A DNA stretch of 64,000 nt, from NCBI RefSeq assembly GCF_001898315.1, contig NZ_MKTQ01000014.1:1-64000 (forward strand). The letters run 5' to 3'. The notes under the pieces were generated by a model. The model did not search any database and was not told the DNA's origin. It saw nothing but the letters and a program-made list of their open reading frames with translations. The stretch is from Microbacterium sp. 70-16 (lineage in GTDB: Bacteria > Actinomycetota > Actinomycetes > Actinomycetales > Microbacteriaceae). Of the stretch, positions 1 to 6,090 are shown one piece after another (position 1 is the first letter of the stretch; each line of letters starts with the position of its first letter). Made by a program: the position numbers and the translations under genes.

Positions 1-2
1 CG

Positions 3-170
3 GCGCTCAACCTCACTCCGCTCGGCTTCGTCCAACGGCTTCGCATCGAACGAGCTCGGCACCTCTCAGCAACCACGGACTTCACCTCCGCCGAGATTGC
101 GCTACGGGTCGGCTACGCGAACGCCGAGACTCTGCGCTCTCTCCTGCGTAGGGAGCGACGCCGTTCCTGA
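3..170 (+). CDS. AraC-family transcriptional regulator, C-terminal fragment (cut by window edge)
   Basis: The frame is open from the window edge to TGA at 168-170 and encodes 55 residues of the C-terminal half of an AraC/GlxA-type DNA-binding domain. The phrases TPLGFVQRLRIERARHLL-like, AEIALRVGYANAETLR and a basic tail are characteristic of the second helix-turn-helix, with the GYAN turn and the Arg-rich recognition helix visible. The rest of the gene lies outside the window, so its ligand domain and target cannot be judged. E. coli RclR, the activator of rclA, is also an AraC protein and an rclA-like gene lies 1 kb away. A YciI gene intervenes, so a regulatory link is only a guess. Family assignment is firm; specificity is unknown. 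Confidence 0.8.
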   Translation, partial: ALNLTPLGFVQRLRIERARHLSATTDFTSAEIALRVGYANAETLRSLLRRERRRS

Positions 171-565
171 CCTATCGCCATGGCTGTAGCCGGTGTCCTA
201 GCGCTCGACTGGAACCACCTCTCAGCACGTCGCGTCGACGCTCCTGCGTCGCCCCTGGACGACCCACTCGACACGCCCGCAGCACAGGTCATGTGACGTG
301 TCCCGGCTTCCCGGACGGTCCGGGTTGGGTGGCTGTGATGTCGCGGCGTTCTCGTCGAGAGGGTCAGCAGACTTGATCAGGGTCGACTGGGATGAGACGC
401 GAAGGCGGTCAGGTCAGGGCGGCCGAAGCCGGCCGGCGGGGTAGCCTCGGTCACGTCGAGGTCTTTCGGACGGATGGCGTAGGAACCTCCGTCGTCGGGA
501 GACCTCGACGTCTATCTGCGGACCGACGCTCCCGGCCGACCTACACCCTCATCTGGGAAGAGCCG
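171..565. other. Intergenic region with no convincing gene
   Basis: This 395-bp stretch separates the AraC fragment from the 3' end of the YciI gene. Open frames here lack family-like sequence and a usable start. The only clear structure is a 15-bp perfect palindrome, CCCGGACGGTCCGGG, at 310-324, about 140 bp past the AraC stop. It could form a short hairpin terminator or be an operator, and there is no T-run after it. Confidence 0.5.
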
Positions 566-907
566 TCAATAGACGCGACGGATCTCCTGCGGCCAGCCGC
601 ACGCCTCGGCGATCTTTCCGCCCCACATCTTGGCGGCCTCATCGTCATCGACGTCGACGATGGTCAACCCGCCGATGCGCGCCTCTTTCACCGGCACCGG
701 TCCGTCGGTGACGACGGGCGCACCGCTGGTCGCATCCGCGCCGAACGCGCGGGTCTCGTCTTCGTCGACGCCAGCGGCGAACACGTAGGCACCCGCGGCT
801 TTGATCTCCTCGACGACGGCGTTCGCGAGGGGGCCGCGCGAAGCGAACCACTCCTCGGAGTGATCGCCCACCCACGTCTGGTTGAAATAGATGATGTACT
901 GCGCCAT
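566..907 (-). CDS. YciI family protein
   Basis: This 113-residue protein begins MAQYIIYFNQTW and carries the YCII/DGPF-like arrangement of a small alpha/beta barrel: VTDGPVPVKEARIGGLTIVD contains the conserved DGP motif and the following GG strand. Family members are small dimeric proteins, some with EthD/muconolactone-isomerase-like folds, and most have no known substrate. The ATG at 907-905 was chosen because GAGGAG lies eight bases upstream and the family homology begins there; an upstream in-frame extension through the TGGGACA repeat cluster looks non-coding. It appears monocistronic, with the rclA-like gene 200 bp upstream on the same strand. Confidence 0.75.
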   Translation of the reverse strand: MAQYIIYFNQTWVGDHSEEWFASRGPLANAVVEEIKAAGAYVFAAGVDEDETRAFGADATSGAPVVTDGPVPVKEARIGGLTIVDVDDDEAAKMWGGKIAEACGWPQEIRRVY

Positions 908-984
908 GTCGCTCCTCGTCGAACGAGTCAGCCGGCGCGAAGACCGCGCCGGTGCGACACTACTCCCGGGGCCGTGCGGACGGT

Positions 985-1089
985 GCACCATGTCCCAAAA
1001 GATCTCGCTTCGGCGGGGCCGCACCAGCATTATCTGGGACATGGTGCGCAACAAGTGGGACATGGGGTGCTGTCAGTGGGACACGGGCG
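985..1089. repeat. Cluster of four TGGGACA-type repeats, possible insertion-sequence end remnant
   Basis: Thirteen-bp copies of TGGGACATGGTGC occur inverted at 985-997 and direct at 1035-1047. Two degenerate direct copies follow at 1056-1070 and 1077-1089. The copies sit between the rclA-like stop and the YciI gene. Closely spaced inverted and direct copies resemble transposase-binding ends of actinobacterial IS481/IS3-type elements, but no transposase remains. An operator cluster upstream of the YciI gene is the alternative. Confidence 0.6.
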
Positions 1090-1111
1090 GGGCGCAAACG
1101 AGGGAGGATGC

Positions 1112-2518
1112 CTACTGCAGCGCCCCGAACAGGTCGTTGAGGGCTTCGGTCATCGACGGATGTGTGTAGATGCCGTCGCGCAGCTGGGCCGCGGTCGCGC
1201 CGAGGCGCATCGCGACGGCGACCGTGTTGATCGCCTCGTGCGCGTCGTGCGCGAGCATCGTCACCCCGAGGATCTCGCCCGTCGCGGCATCCGCCACCGC
1301 CGTCATCACGCCACGCGTGTCGCCCACGATCCGGGCACGCGGCACCGTCGCCATCGTCGCCATCTCGCGCACGGCCGTCCGCACGGAACGCCCCGTCGCG
1401 CGCGCCTCGCGTTCGGTCAGCCCGACCCGCGCGAGCGGCGGTGTCGTGAACACCACGTGCGGCACCGCGACCCGGTCGGCCGTGGAGCGCGCGCCGGTTC
1501 CGGTGAGCTGGTCGAGCACGATGCGGTAGTCGTCGAGCGACACGTAGGTGTGCTGAGGTCCGCCGTTCACGTCGCCGACGGCGAAGACGTGCGCGAGGCT
1601 CGTGCGCAGGTGCTCGTCGACGACGACGGCTCCACGGTCGTCGGTCGCGATGCCCACGGCATCCAGCCCCAGGTCATCGGTCAGGGGTCGGCGCCCGAGA
1701 GCCGCGAGCACGAGGTCGCCCTCGACGGAGGTCGCGGTGCCGTCGGCGGTCGCGTAGTCGACGCGCACGCCCGCGGTCGTGTCGTGCACGCCGGTCAAGC
1801 TCGTCGACGTGACGACGCGCACGCCGCTGTCCTCCAGCAGGGCGGTGACGCGCTGCGAGATGTCCTCATCCTCCGCCGGCAGGATGCGCGGTCCGCGCTG
1901 GAGGACGGTGACTTCCACGCCGAAGGATGCCTGCATCGACGCGAACTCGACCCCGATGTAGCCCCCACCCAGCACGACCAGGCGGTCGGGCCTGGTCGGC
2001 AGCGAGAGCATCTCGGTGCTCGTCACGACGTGCGAGCTGTCGCGCAGGCCCGGGATGTCGGGCAGCACCGGCGCCGCGCCCGTGTTGATCACGATCGTCT
2101 CCGCCCGCACGATCAGCTCATCATCGCCCGCCGTGACCTGCAGCGTGTGCGGGTCCGCGAACCGGGCGCGCCCCGTGACGACGGTGGCGGTGTCGGGGGT
2201 GTCGAGCATGGCGAAGTTCTTGCCGCGCATGAGGGCGGTCAGCTCGCTCGTCGCACCGACGGCGGCCGCCCAGCGCGCGCTGCCGTCGGCGGGCGCGCCC
2301 TCGAGCAGCTCGGGATGCTCGCCGCGGTAGACGAGAGCCTTCGTCGGGACGCATCCGATGTTGATGCACGTGCCGCCGTACATCTGCGCCGACTGCTCGA
2401 TCATCACGACCCGTTTCCCGGTCTTAGCGAGCGTCGCGGCGAGGGTCTTGCCGCCCTTGCCGAAGCCGATGACGGCGAGATCGACGTCGAGAGGAGCTGC
2501 AGAGTCTTCAGAAGCCAT
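1112..2518 (-). CDS. rclA: RclA-like pyridine nucleotide-disulfide oxidoreductase
   Basis: This 468-residue flavoprotein has an N-terminal FAD-binding GFGKGGKTLA loop at residues 18-27, redox-active cysteines C51 and C56 in GGTCINIGCVPTK, a second GGGYIGVEFASM nucleotide-binding loop, and a C-terminal dimerisation domain ending HPSMTEALNDLF. The last segment and the GGTCINIGC context match E. coli RclA more closely than lipoamide dehydrogenase or glutathione reductase. RclA is a copper-stimulated NAD(P)H oxidoreductase protecting against hypochlorous acid. Here the true acceptor is not provable. MerA is the next-best alternative, but the heavy-metal-associated N-terminal domain and the C-terminal vicinal cysteines are missing. 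The gene diverges from yjdM across 55 bp. Confidence 0.8.
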   Translation of the reverse strand: MASEDSAAPLDVDLAVIGFGKGGKTLAATLAKTGKRVVMIEQSAQMYGGTCINIGCVPTKALVYRGEHPELLEGAPADGSARWAAAVGATSELTALMRGKNFAMLDTPDTATVVTGRARFADPHTLQVTAGDDELIVRAETIVINTGAAPVLPDIPGLRDSSHVVTSTEMLSLPTRPDRLVVLGGGYIGVEFASMQASFGVEVTVLQRGPRILPAEDEDISQRVTALLEDSGVRVVTSTSLTGVHDTTAGVRVDYATADGTATSVEGDLVLAALGRRPLTDDLGLDAVGIATDDRGAVVVDEHLRTSLAHVFAVGDVNGGPQHTYVSLDDYRIVLDQLTGTGARSTADRVAVPHVVFTTPPLARVGLTEREARATGRSVRTAVREMATMATVPRARIVGDTRGVMTAVADAATGEILGVTMLAHDAHEAINTVAVAMRLGATAAQLRDGIYTHPSMTEALNDLFGALQ

Positions 2519-2558
2519 GCGCTCAGTCTGACCCGTGAGTCGGGGGACACGCCACCGG

Positions 2559-2564
2559 TAGACT
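2559..2564 (+). promoter_or_regulatory. Putative -10 element (TAGACT) for yjdM
   Basis: TAGACT ends 9 nt before the yjdM ATG, and no Shine-Dalgarno sequence lies between. A start at the expected +1 would give a leaderless or nearly leaderless mRNA. Confidence 0.5.
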
Positions 2565-2573
2565 CACCCTTCG

Positions 2574-2933
2574 ATGTCTGAGAATCTTCCCGACTGCCCC
2601 GCGTGCGGCGAGTCGTACACCTACGAGCAGGGCGCGCTGCTGGTGTGCCCGATGTGCGGTCACGAGTGGTCGGCGGATGCCGCGCCCGAGGCGACCGGCG
2701 CCGAGACCGTGATCACGGATGCCGTCGGCAACCCGCCCGCCGACGGCGACTCCGTCACGGTCGTCAAGGACCTCAAGGTCAAGGGCGCCGGCGGCGGCAC
2801 CGTCAAGGTCGGCACTAAGGTCAAGGGCATCCGGCTGATCTCGGACGGCGTCGGCGACCACGACATCGACGCGAACGTGCCCGGCTTCGGCCGGATGCAG
2901 CTCAAGTCGAGCGTCGTGAAGAAGGTCCTCTGA
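2574..2933 (+). CDS. yjdM: YjdM/PhnA-type zinc-ribbon protein
   Basis: This 119-residue protein opens with a zinc ribbon, CPACGESY followed by CPMCGHEW (four cysteines within the first 30 residues), then a conserved C-terminal domain containing VVKDLKVKG, VKVGTKVKGIRL and MQLKSSVVKKV. This layout is diagnostic of the YjdM family, historically called alkylphosphonate utilisation protein PhnA. The name is misleading, because no phosphonate C-P bond enzyme activity is required of it and none of the phn genes are nearby. The linker (residues 36-55) is acidic and longer than in E. coli. The start is the ATG nine bases after a TAGACT -10. Confidence 0.85.
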   Translation: MSENLPDCPACGESYTYEQGALLVCPMCGHEWSADAAPEATGAETVITDAVGNPPADGDSVTVVKDLKVKGAGGGTVKVGTKVKGIRLISDGVGDHDIDANVPGFGRMQLKSSVVKKVL

Positions 2934-2952
2934 CCTGGGCGCTCGCGCAGTC

Positions 2953-3231
2953 ATGAGCGATGCGATCGAACTCACGGGCAGACTCGTCTGCGCGTCGCCC
3001 GCAGAGGCGGAGGTCGTCATCCGTCACCTGCCGCGGCACGTCGAGCTGACCCGCTCCGAACCGGGCTGCGTGCGGTTCGAGGTCGAGCGGACGGATGATC
3101 CGCTCGTGTGGAGCGTGTCGGAGCGCTTCGTTGACCGCGCGGCGTTCGACGCCCACCAGGCGCGCGTCCGCGAGAGTGAGTGGGGTCGGGAGACCGCGGC
3201 GATCGCGCGCGACTACGTCATCGAGGGCTGA
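2953..3231 (+). CDS. Antibiotic biosynthesis monooxygenase (ABM)-domain protein
   Basis: This 92-residue single-domain protein shows the dimeric ferredoxin-like ABM fold: an opening strand with LTGRLVCASPAEAEVV, a central RSEPGCVRFEVERT segment equivalent to the E-x-G-C/N pattern of YgiN-type quinol monooxygenases, and VSERFVDRAAFDAHQ with the conserved W/E-x-[FY] strand and the H in the following helix. Substrate cannot be inferred. It starts 19 bp after yjdM and may be cotranscribed. It converges with the TPR gene, with 10 bp between stops. Confidence 0.7.
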   Translation: MSDAIELTGRLVCASPAEAEVVIRHLPRHVELTRSEPGCVRFEVERTDDPLVWSVSERFVDRAAFDAHQARVRESEWGRETAAIARDYVIEG

Positions 3232-3241
3232 CGACGCGGCG

Positions 3242-3736
3242 TCATTCCGCGTTCTCGGTGAGGGCAGCCGCGTAGGCGCGCATCGAACGCTGATACCGGG
3301 GGAGAGCGTCGATCTGCGCTTCGATCGCGACGCGCAACGCCTCGTCGACACGTCCCGCGCTGTGCAGGGCCAGTGCCAGCATGACGCGGGGCGCGGTGCC
3401 CGTCGACGGATGCGCGGGTGCCGCCTCGAGCACGGCGATCGCCTCGTCGAATCGGCCGAGATTGCGCAGGGTCGACCCGTACTGCACCGCGAGCTGCGCA
3501 TGCCGGTCATCGTCGAGGCCGAGTTCCAGCGCCCGCTCGTACTCGCCGCCGGCTTCGGCCTCGAAGCCCATGGAGTCATACATCCCGGCGAGTTCGAACG
3601 CTGCTCGGCCGTCACCGGCGGGGCAGGATGCGGCGAGCACCCGCATGGCTTCGACGCCCTCCTCGCGTCCGAGCGAGTCGGCCCGATTCCAGAGCTCGGT
3701 GACGGAAGCTTCCCACTGCGCGATGTCGACGGTCAT
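3242..3736 (-). CDS. Tetratricopeptide-repeat protein
   Basis: This 164-residue protein is almost entirely helical, with about three TPR-like units (AAFELAGMYDSMGFEAEAGGEYERAL; AVQYGSTLRNLGRFDEAIAVL; VMLALALHSAGRVDEALRVA) showing the W/L-G-Y-A-F-A-P spacing. It matches a family of small actinobacterial TPR proteins of unknown role. The ATG at 3736 is favoured over an upstream TTG because the extra 32 residues belong to a different protein, the amidohydrolase remnant. A GAGACT hexamer also lies seven bases before this ATG, as at other apparently leaderless genes here. Partners are unknown. Confidence 0.7.
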   Translation of the reverse strand: MTVDIAQWEASVTELWNRADSLGREEGVEAMRVLAASCPAGDGRAAFELAGMYDSMGFEAEAGGEYERALELGLDDDRHAQLAVQYGSTLRNLGRFDEAIAVLEAAPAHPSTGTAPRVMLALALHSAGRVDEALRVAIEAQIDALPRYQRSMRAYAAALTENAE

Positions 3737-3832
3737 GCGATCGAGTCTCGCAGAGCGACCGCGTGAGCTCGTCACAAGTGGATGCCCGGGGTCGATGATG
3801 TGCAGGTGCGCATCGAACACGCGCCGCGTCAA
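3737..3832 (-). pseudogene. N-terminal remnant of an amidohydrolase, fused in frame to the TPR gene
   Basis: Reading leftward from a TTG that overlaps the stop of the dihydrofolate-reductase-like gene (TTGA), the frame gives TRRVFDAHLHIIDPGHPLV. This is the signature opening of amidohydrolase-2 family metal hydrolases, whose H-x-H motif is HLH here. After about 20 residues the similarity stops and the frame runs into the TPR gene. The rest of the hydrolase (about 250 residues) is missing, so this looks like a deletion scar that joined two formerly separate genes. Confidence 0.65.
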
Positions 3833-4494
3833 GCGTCGGCCCTACGCGTGAGGGTCAGATGGGTGACCCCGCTGGGCGAGGACACCGCCTCGATGTCGTA
3901 GCGCTCGTCGAGTGCTTCCAGCCCGTGCCACAGCCGCTCGCCGCGGCCGAGCAGGATCGGCACCTGCACGATGTGGGCCATGTCGACCAGGCCCGCCGCG
4001 AGGAAGTCCCGCAGCATCCGCACACCACCGCCGATCCGCACGTCGAGGTCGCCCGCCGCTTCGCGAGCGAGTGCGAGGGCCTCGTCGGGGGTTGCTTCGA
4101 TGAAGTGGAAGACGGTGCCGCCCTCCATCTCGATCGAGGGTCGCGGGTGATGCGTCAGGACGAACACCGGCGTGTGGAACGGCGGGTTCAGTCCCCACCA
4201 CCCGCGCCACTCGTCGTCGGTGCCGAGATCCGTCCACGCCCCCGTCGACGGGCTGAACTTCCCGCGTCCCATGATCTCGGCTCCGACGCCGGATGCGTGG
4301 CGCCGCGCGAACGCGTCGTCGACGCCGGTGGAGCCGCCCTGTTCGCCGACCATCTCACCCCAGAACCGGGTCGCGGTCATCCACTCGTGCAGTCGCTCGC
4401 CGGCGTGCCCGAACGGAGCCTCGAGCGTGAGGCCCTCGCCCGTGCCGAAGCCGTCGAGCGAGATGGAGAAGTTGTGCACAACGACCCGTGACAT
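3829..4494 (-). CDS. Dihydrofolate reductase family protein (RibD C-terminal domain)
   Basis: This 221-residue protein has an N-terminal VVVHNFSISLDGFGTG strand-loop and later VFVLTHHPRP, VRIGGGVRMLRDFLAAGLVDMAHIVQVPILLGRGERLW. These are the conserved parts of the RibD_C/dihydrofolate-reductase-like fold that binds NADPH. Proteins of this stand-alone type (YyaP/YwjB group) have no assigned substrate and should not be called FolA. The ATG is preceded by GGAGG seven bases upstream. Its stop overlaps the TTG of the amidohydrolase remnant, implying the two were once translationally coupled. Confidence 0.85.
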   Translation of the reverse strand: MSRVVVHNFSISLDGFGTGEGLTLEAPFGHAGERLHEWMTATRFWGEMVGEQGGSTGVDDAFARRHASGVGAEIMGRGKFSPSTGAWTDLGTDDEWRGWWGLNPPFHTPVFVLTHHPRPSIEMEGGTVFHFIEATPDEALALAREAAGDLDVRIGGGVRMLRDFLAAGLVDMAHIVQVPILLGRGERLWHGLEALDERYDIEAVSSPSGVTHLTLTRRADA

Positions 4495-4514
4495 GGATGC
4501 CTCCGTGATGTCGG

Positions 4515-4865
4515 TCAGCGCCCCTGGCGCTTCTTGTATGGCTTGGGCTGGCCCTTGACGATCGGGGCGCGGCCCTTGCCCTTGGATGCCTTCGCCTTGC
4601 CACCCGCCGGTACGGTCGGCTTCGCGGCCGGAGGCGGCGTGGCGGCGATGCGCGCGCGTGGCTCGTCGAGCAGCAGGGCGCCGGCGGGCGTCAGCTGCCA
4701 GCCCGCGCCCTGGCGGGCGAGGGTCGCGTGCCCGACCTCCTCGTCGAGCTTCTCGACCGTCGTGTACAGCGCGGCCAGCGGGAGCCCCAGCGCCGCCGCC
4801 GCGCGCGGGAAGTGCAGGTCGGCGTCGACGAGGGCCACGAACCGCCGCAGCGCGGTGATGTTCAT
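4515..4865 (-). CDS. Small LysR-like winged-helix protein with lysine-rich tail
   Basis: This 116-residue protein opens MNITALRRFVALVDADLHFPRAAAALGLPLAALYTTVEKLDEEVG, matching the N-terminal winged helix of LysR regulators (LRRFVALV, then AAAALG and the recognition helix). The usual 200-residue effector domain is absent. It is replaced after about residue 75 by a Pro/Ala/Lys-rich tail ending PYKKRQGR, probably a nonspecific DNA-binding or disordered tail. The ATG at 4865 has GGAAGGA upstream. It may be a real short family rather than a truncated LysR, because the tail is well formed. Target unknown. Confidence 0.7.
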   Translation of the reverse strand: MNITALRRFVALVDADLHFPRAAAALGLPLAALYTTVEKLDEEVGHATLARQGAGWQLTPAGALLLDEPRARIAATPPPAAKPTVPAGGKAKASKGKGRAPIVKGQPKPYKKRQGR

Positions 4866-4974
4866 CGACGGTCCTTCCGGTGGGTCTCGCCTCAGGCTAC
4901 CCGGCGAGTGGGTACCTCGCCGCCCCGGTCCACGGATCCGCAATCGGCCCCGTCACGCACTGCACGGGCACCCG

Positions 4975-4980
4975 TACGCT
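4975..4980 (+). promoter_or_regulatory. Putative -10 element (TACGCT) for the PhzF gene
   Basis: TACGCT stands seven bases before the ATG with no ribosome-binding site between, consistent with leaderless transcription. Confidence 0.5.
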
Positions 4981-4987
4981 GTCGATC

Positions 4988-5842
4988 ATGACGACGCCCG
5001 AGATCCTGCGTTACGCGGCTTTCACGACGCGACCCGATGGCGGCAACCCCGCGGGCATCGTGCTCGACGCGACTGGGCTTGACGACTCTCAGATGCAGCA
5101 GATCGCCGCCGACGTCGACTTCGCGGAGACCGCGTTCGTGACGGGCACGACATCCGACGGCGCTGTCTCCATCCGCTACTTCTCGCCGATCGCCGAAGTT
5201 CCCTTCTGCGGGCACGCGACGATCGCCACTGCGGTCGCCCTTGCGGAGCGGGGACGGACGGATGGCGGTGAGATCCGGTTCGCGACGCCCGTCGGGCCGC
5301 TGCAGATCGCGGTGACGACGGATGCCGCGGGCGTGCGCGCCGCGTTCACGAGTGTGGCGCCGTCGGTGTCGCCGCTTTCGGCGGACGACCTCACGGCGAT
5401 CCTGCGCCTGCTGTGTCTCGAAGCTGCCTCGCTCGACCCGAGCCTGCCGCCGCGGATCGCGAATGCCGGCAATCCGCATCCGCTTATCGTGCTTGCAGAT
5501 CGTCCGGCATTCGATGCGTTTCGCTTCGACGCGTCATCGGTGCGAGCCCTCATGGACGATCGCGGTTGGCCGGCCACGATCACCGTCGCGCACCGGGTCA
5601 GCGTTGACCGGTTCGCCGCGCGCAATCTCTTCCCTGTCGGCCGCATCTCGGAAGACCCGGCGACCGGTTCCGCCGCGGCGGCGCTCGGTGCGTACCTGCG
5701 CGCGCTCGGCGCGGTCGAGACGCCCGCGCGGGTCACGATCGAGCAGGGCGGCCACGTCGGTCGGCCCGGCGTACTCACCGTCGACATCCCCGACTCCGGC
5801 GGCATCGTGGTCAGCGGCACGGCCGTGCAGATGGCGCCCTGA
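4988..5842 (+). CDS. PhzF family isomerase/epimerase
   Basis: This 284-residue protein has the two pseudo-symmetric diaminopimelate-epimerase-like halves of the PhzF family. The N-terminal half starts YAAFTTRPDGGNPAGIVLDA and contains the catalytic glutamate in DFAETAFV. It is followed by VSIRYFSPIAEVPFCGHAT, the hallmark motif with FCGHAT. The second half has the phosphate-loop-like EDPATGSAAAALGAYL. PhzF itself isomerises trans-2,3-dihydro-3-hydroxyanthranilate in phenazine synthesis, but no phenazine genes are near and most homologues are of unknown substrate. ATG chosen for the strong match and the TACGCT promoter upstream. Confidence 0.85.
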   Translation: MTTPEILRYAAFTTRPDGGNPAGIVLDATGLDDSQMQQIAADVDFAETAFVTGTTSDGAVSIRYFSPIAEVPFCGHATIATAVALAERGRTDGGEIRFATPVGPLQIAVTTDAAGVRAAFTSVAPSVSPLSADDLTAILRLLCLEAASLDPSLPPRIANAGNPHPLIVLADRPAFDAFRFDASSVRALMDDRGWPATITVAHRVSVDRFAARNLFPVGRISEDPATGSAAAALGAYLRALGAVETPARVTIEQGGHVGRPGVLTVDIPDSGGIVVSGTAVQMAP

Positions 5843-5867
5843 GAAGCCCTCGTGTCCGCTACGGGCG

Positions 5868-5873
5868 TAAGCT
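5868..5873 (+). promoter_or_regulatory. Putative -10 element (TAAGCT) for the Cys-rich peptide gene
   Basis: TAAGCT is six bases before the ATG at 5880, the same layout as at about twenty other genes in this window. This supports the peptide being expressed from its own leaderless transcript. Confidence 0.55.
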
Positions 5874-5879
5874 GAGGGC

Positions 5880-5999
5880 ATGGCGACTTCGAACCTTCCC
5901 ACCCCGACGCTGCAGCCGATCTCCGACGAGCAGAACCTGCTCACGGTCATCGAGGACGGCGCGTCGTGCTGCGGCGGCGGGTGCTGCAGCACCAACTGA
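5880..5999 (+). CDS. Unannotated 39-residue cysteine-rich peptide
   Basis: The frame ATG-TGA encodes MATSNLPTPTLQ..., ending ASCCGGGCCSTN, with four cysteines (C30, C31, C35, C36) packed as CCGGGCC at the C-terminus. The preceding 25 residues are acidic-polar with a short LLTVIEDG stretch. I do not recognise the family. The vicinal Cys-Cys pairs suggest metal or thiol chemistry (metallothionein-like), or a modified-peptide (RiPP) core with a leader, but no maturation enzyme adjoins it. It has no signal peptide. Support for being real comes from the -10 hexamer six bases upstream, clean placement between phzF and the CotH gene, and codon use like its neighbours. Confidence 0.55.
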   Translation: MATSNLPTPTLQPISDEQNLLTVIEDGASCCGGGCCSTN

Positions 6000-6090
6000 T
6001 CCGTCCCCCAGGGCAGTTGCGGGGCAGACGCTCCGCGCGACGATAGCGCGCGCATAGTCCGCGCTGAAGCGTGATGGCTTGACTGGATCG

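Noticed and set aside
392..2581. Long plus-strand open frame (729 codons) over the YciI and rclA-like genes
   Set aside because: Arg/His/Val-rich, no family resemblance; a mirror of the two minus-strand genes in high-G+C DNA.
3242..3832. A single 196-residue protein starting at the TTG
   Set aside because: The first 20 residues belong to a different family; the TPR homology starts at the internal ATG.
6079..6090. TTG start for the CotH lipoprotein
   Set aside because: Adds four residues upstream of a good signal peptide start; ATG at 6091 is simpler.
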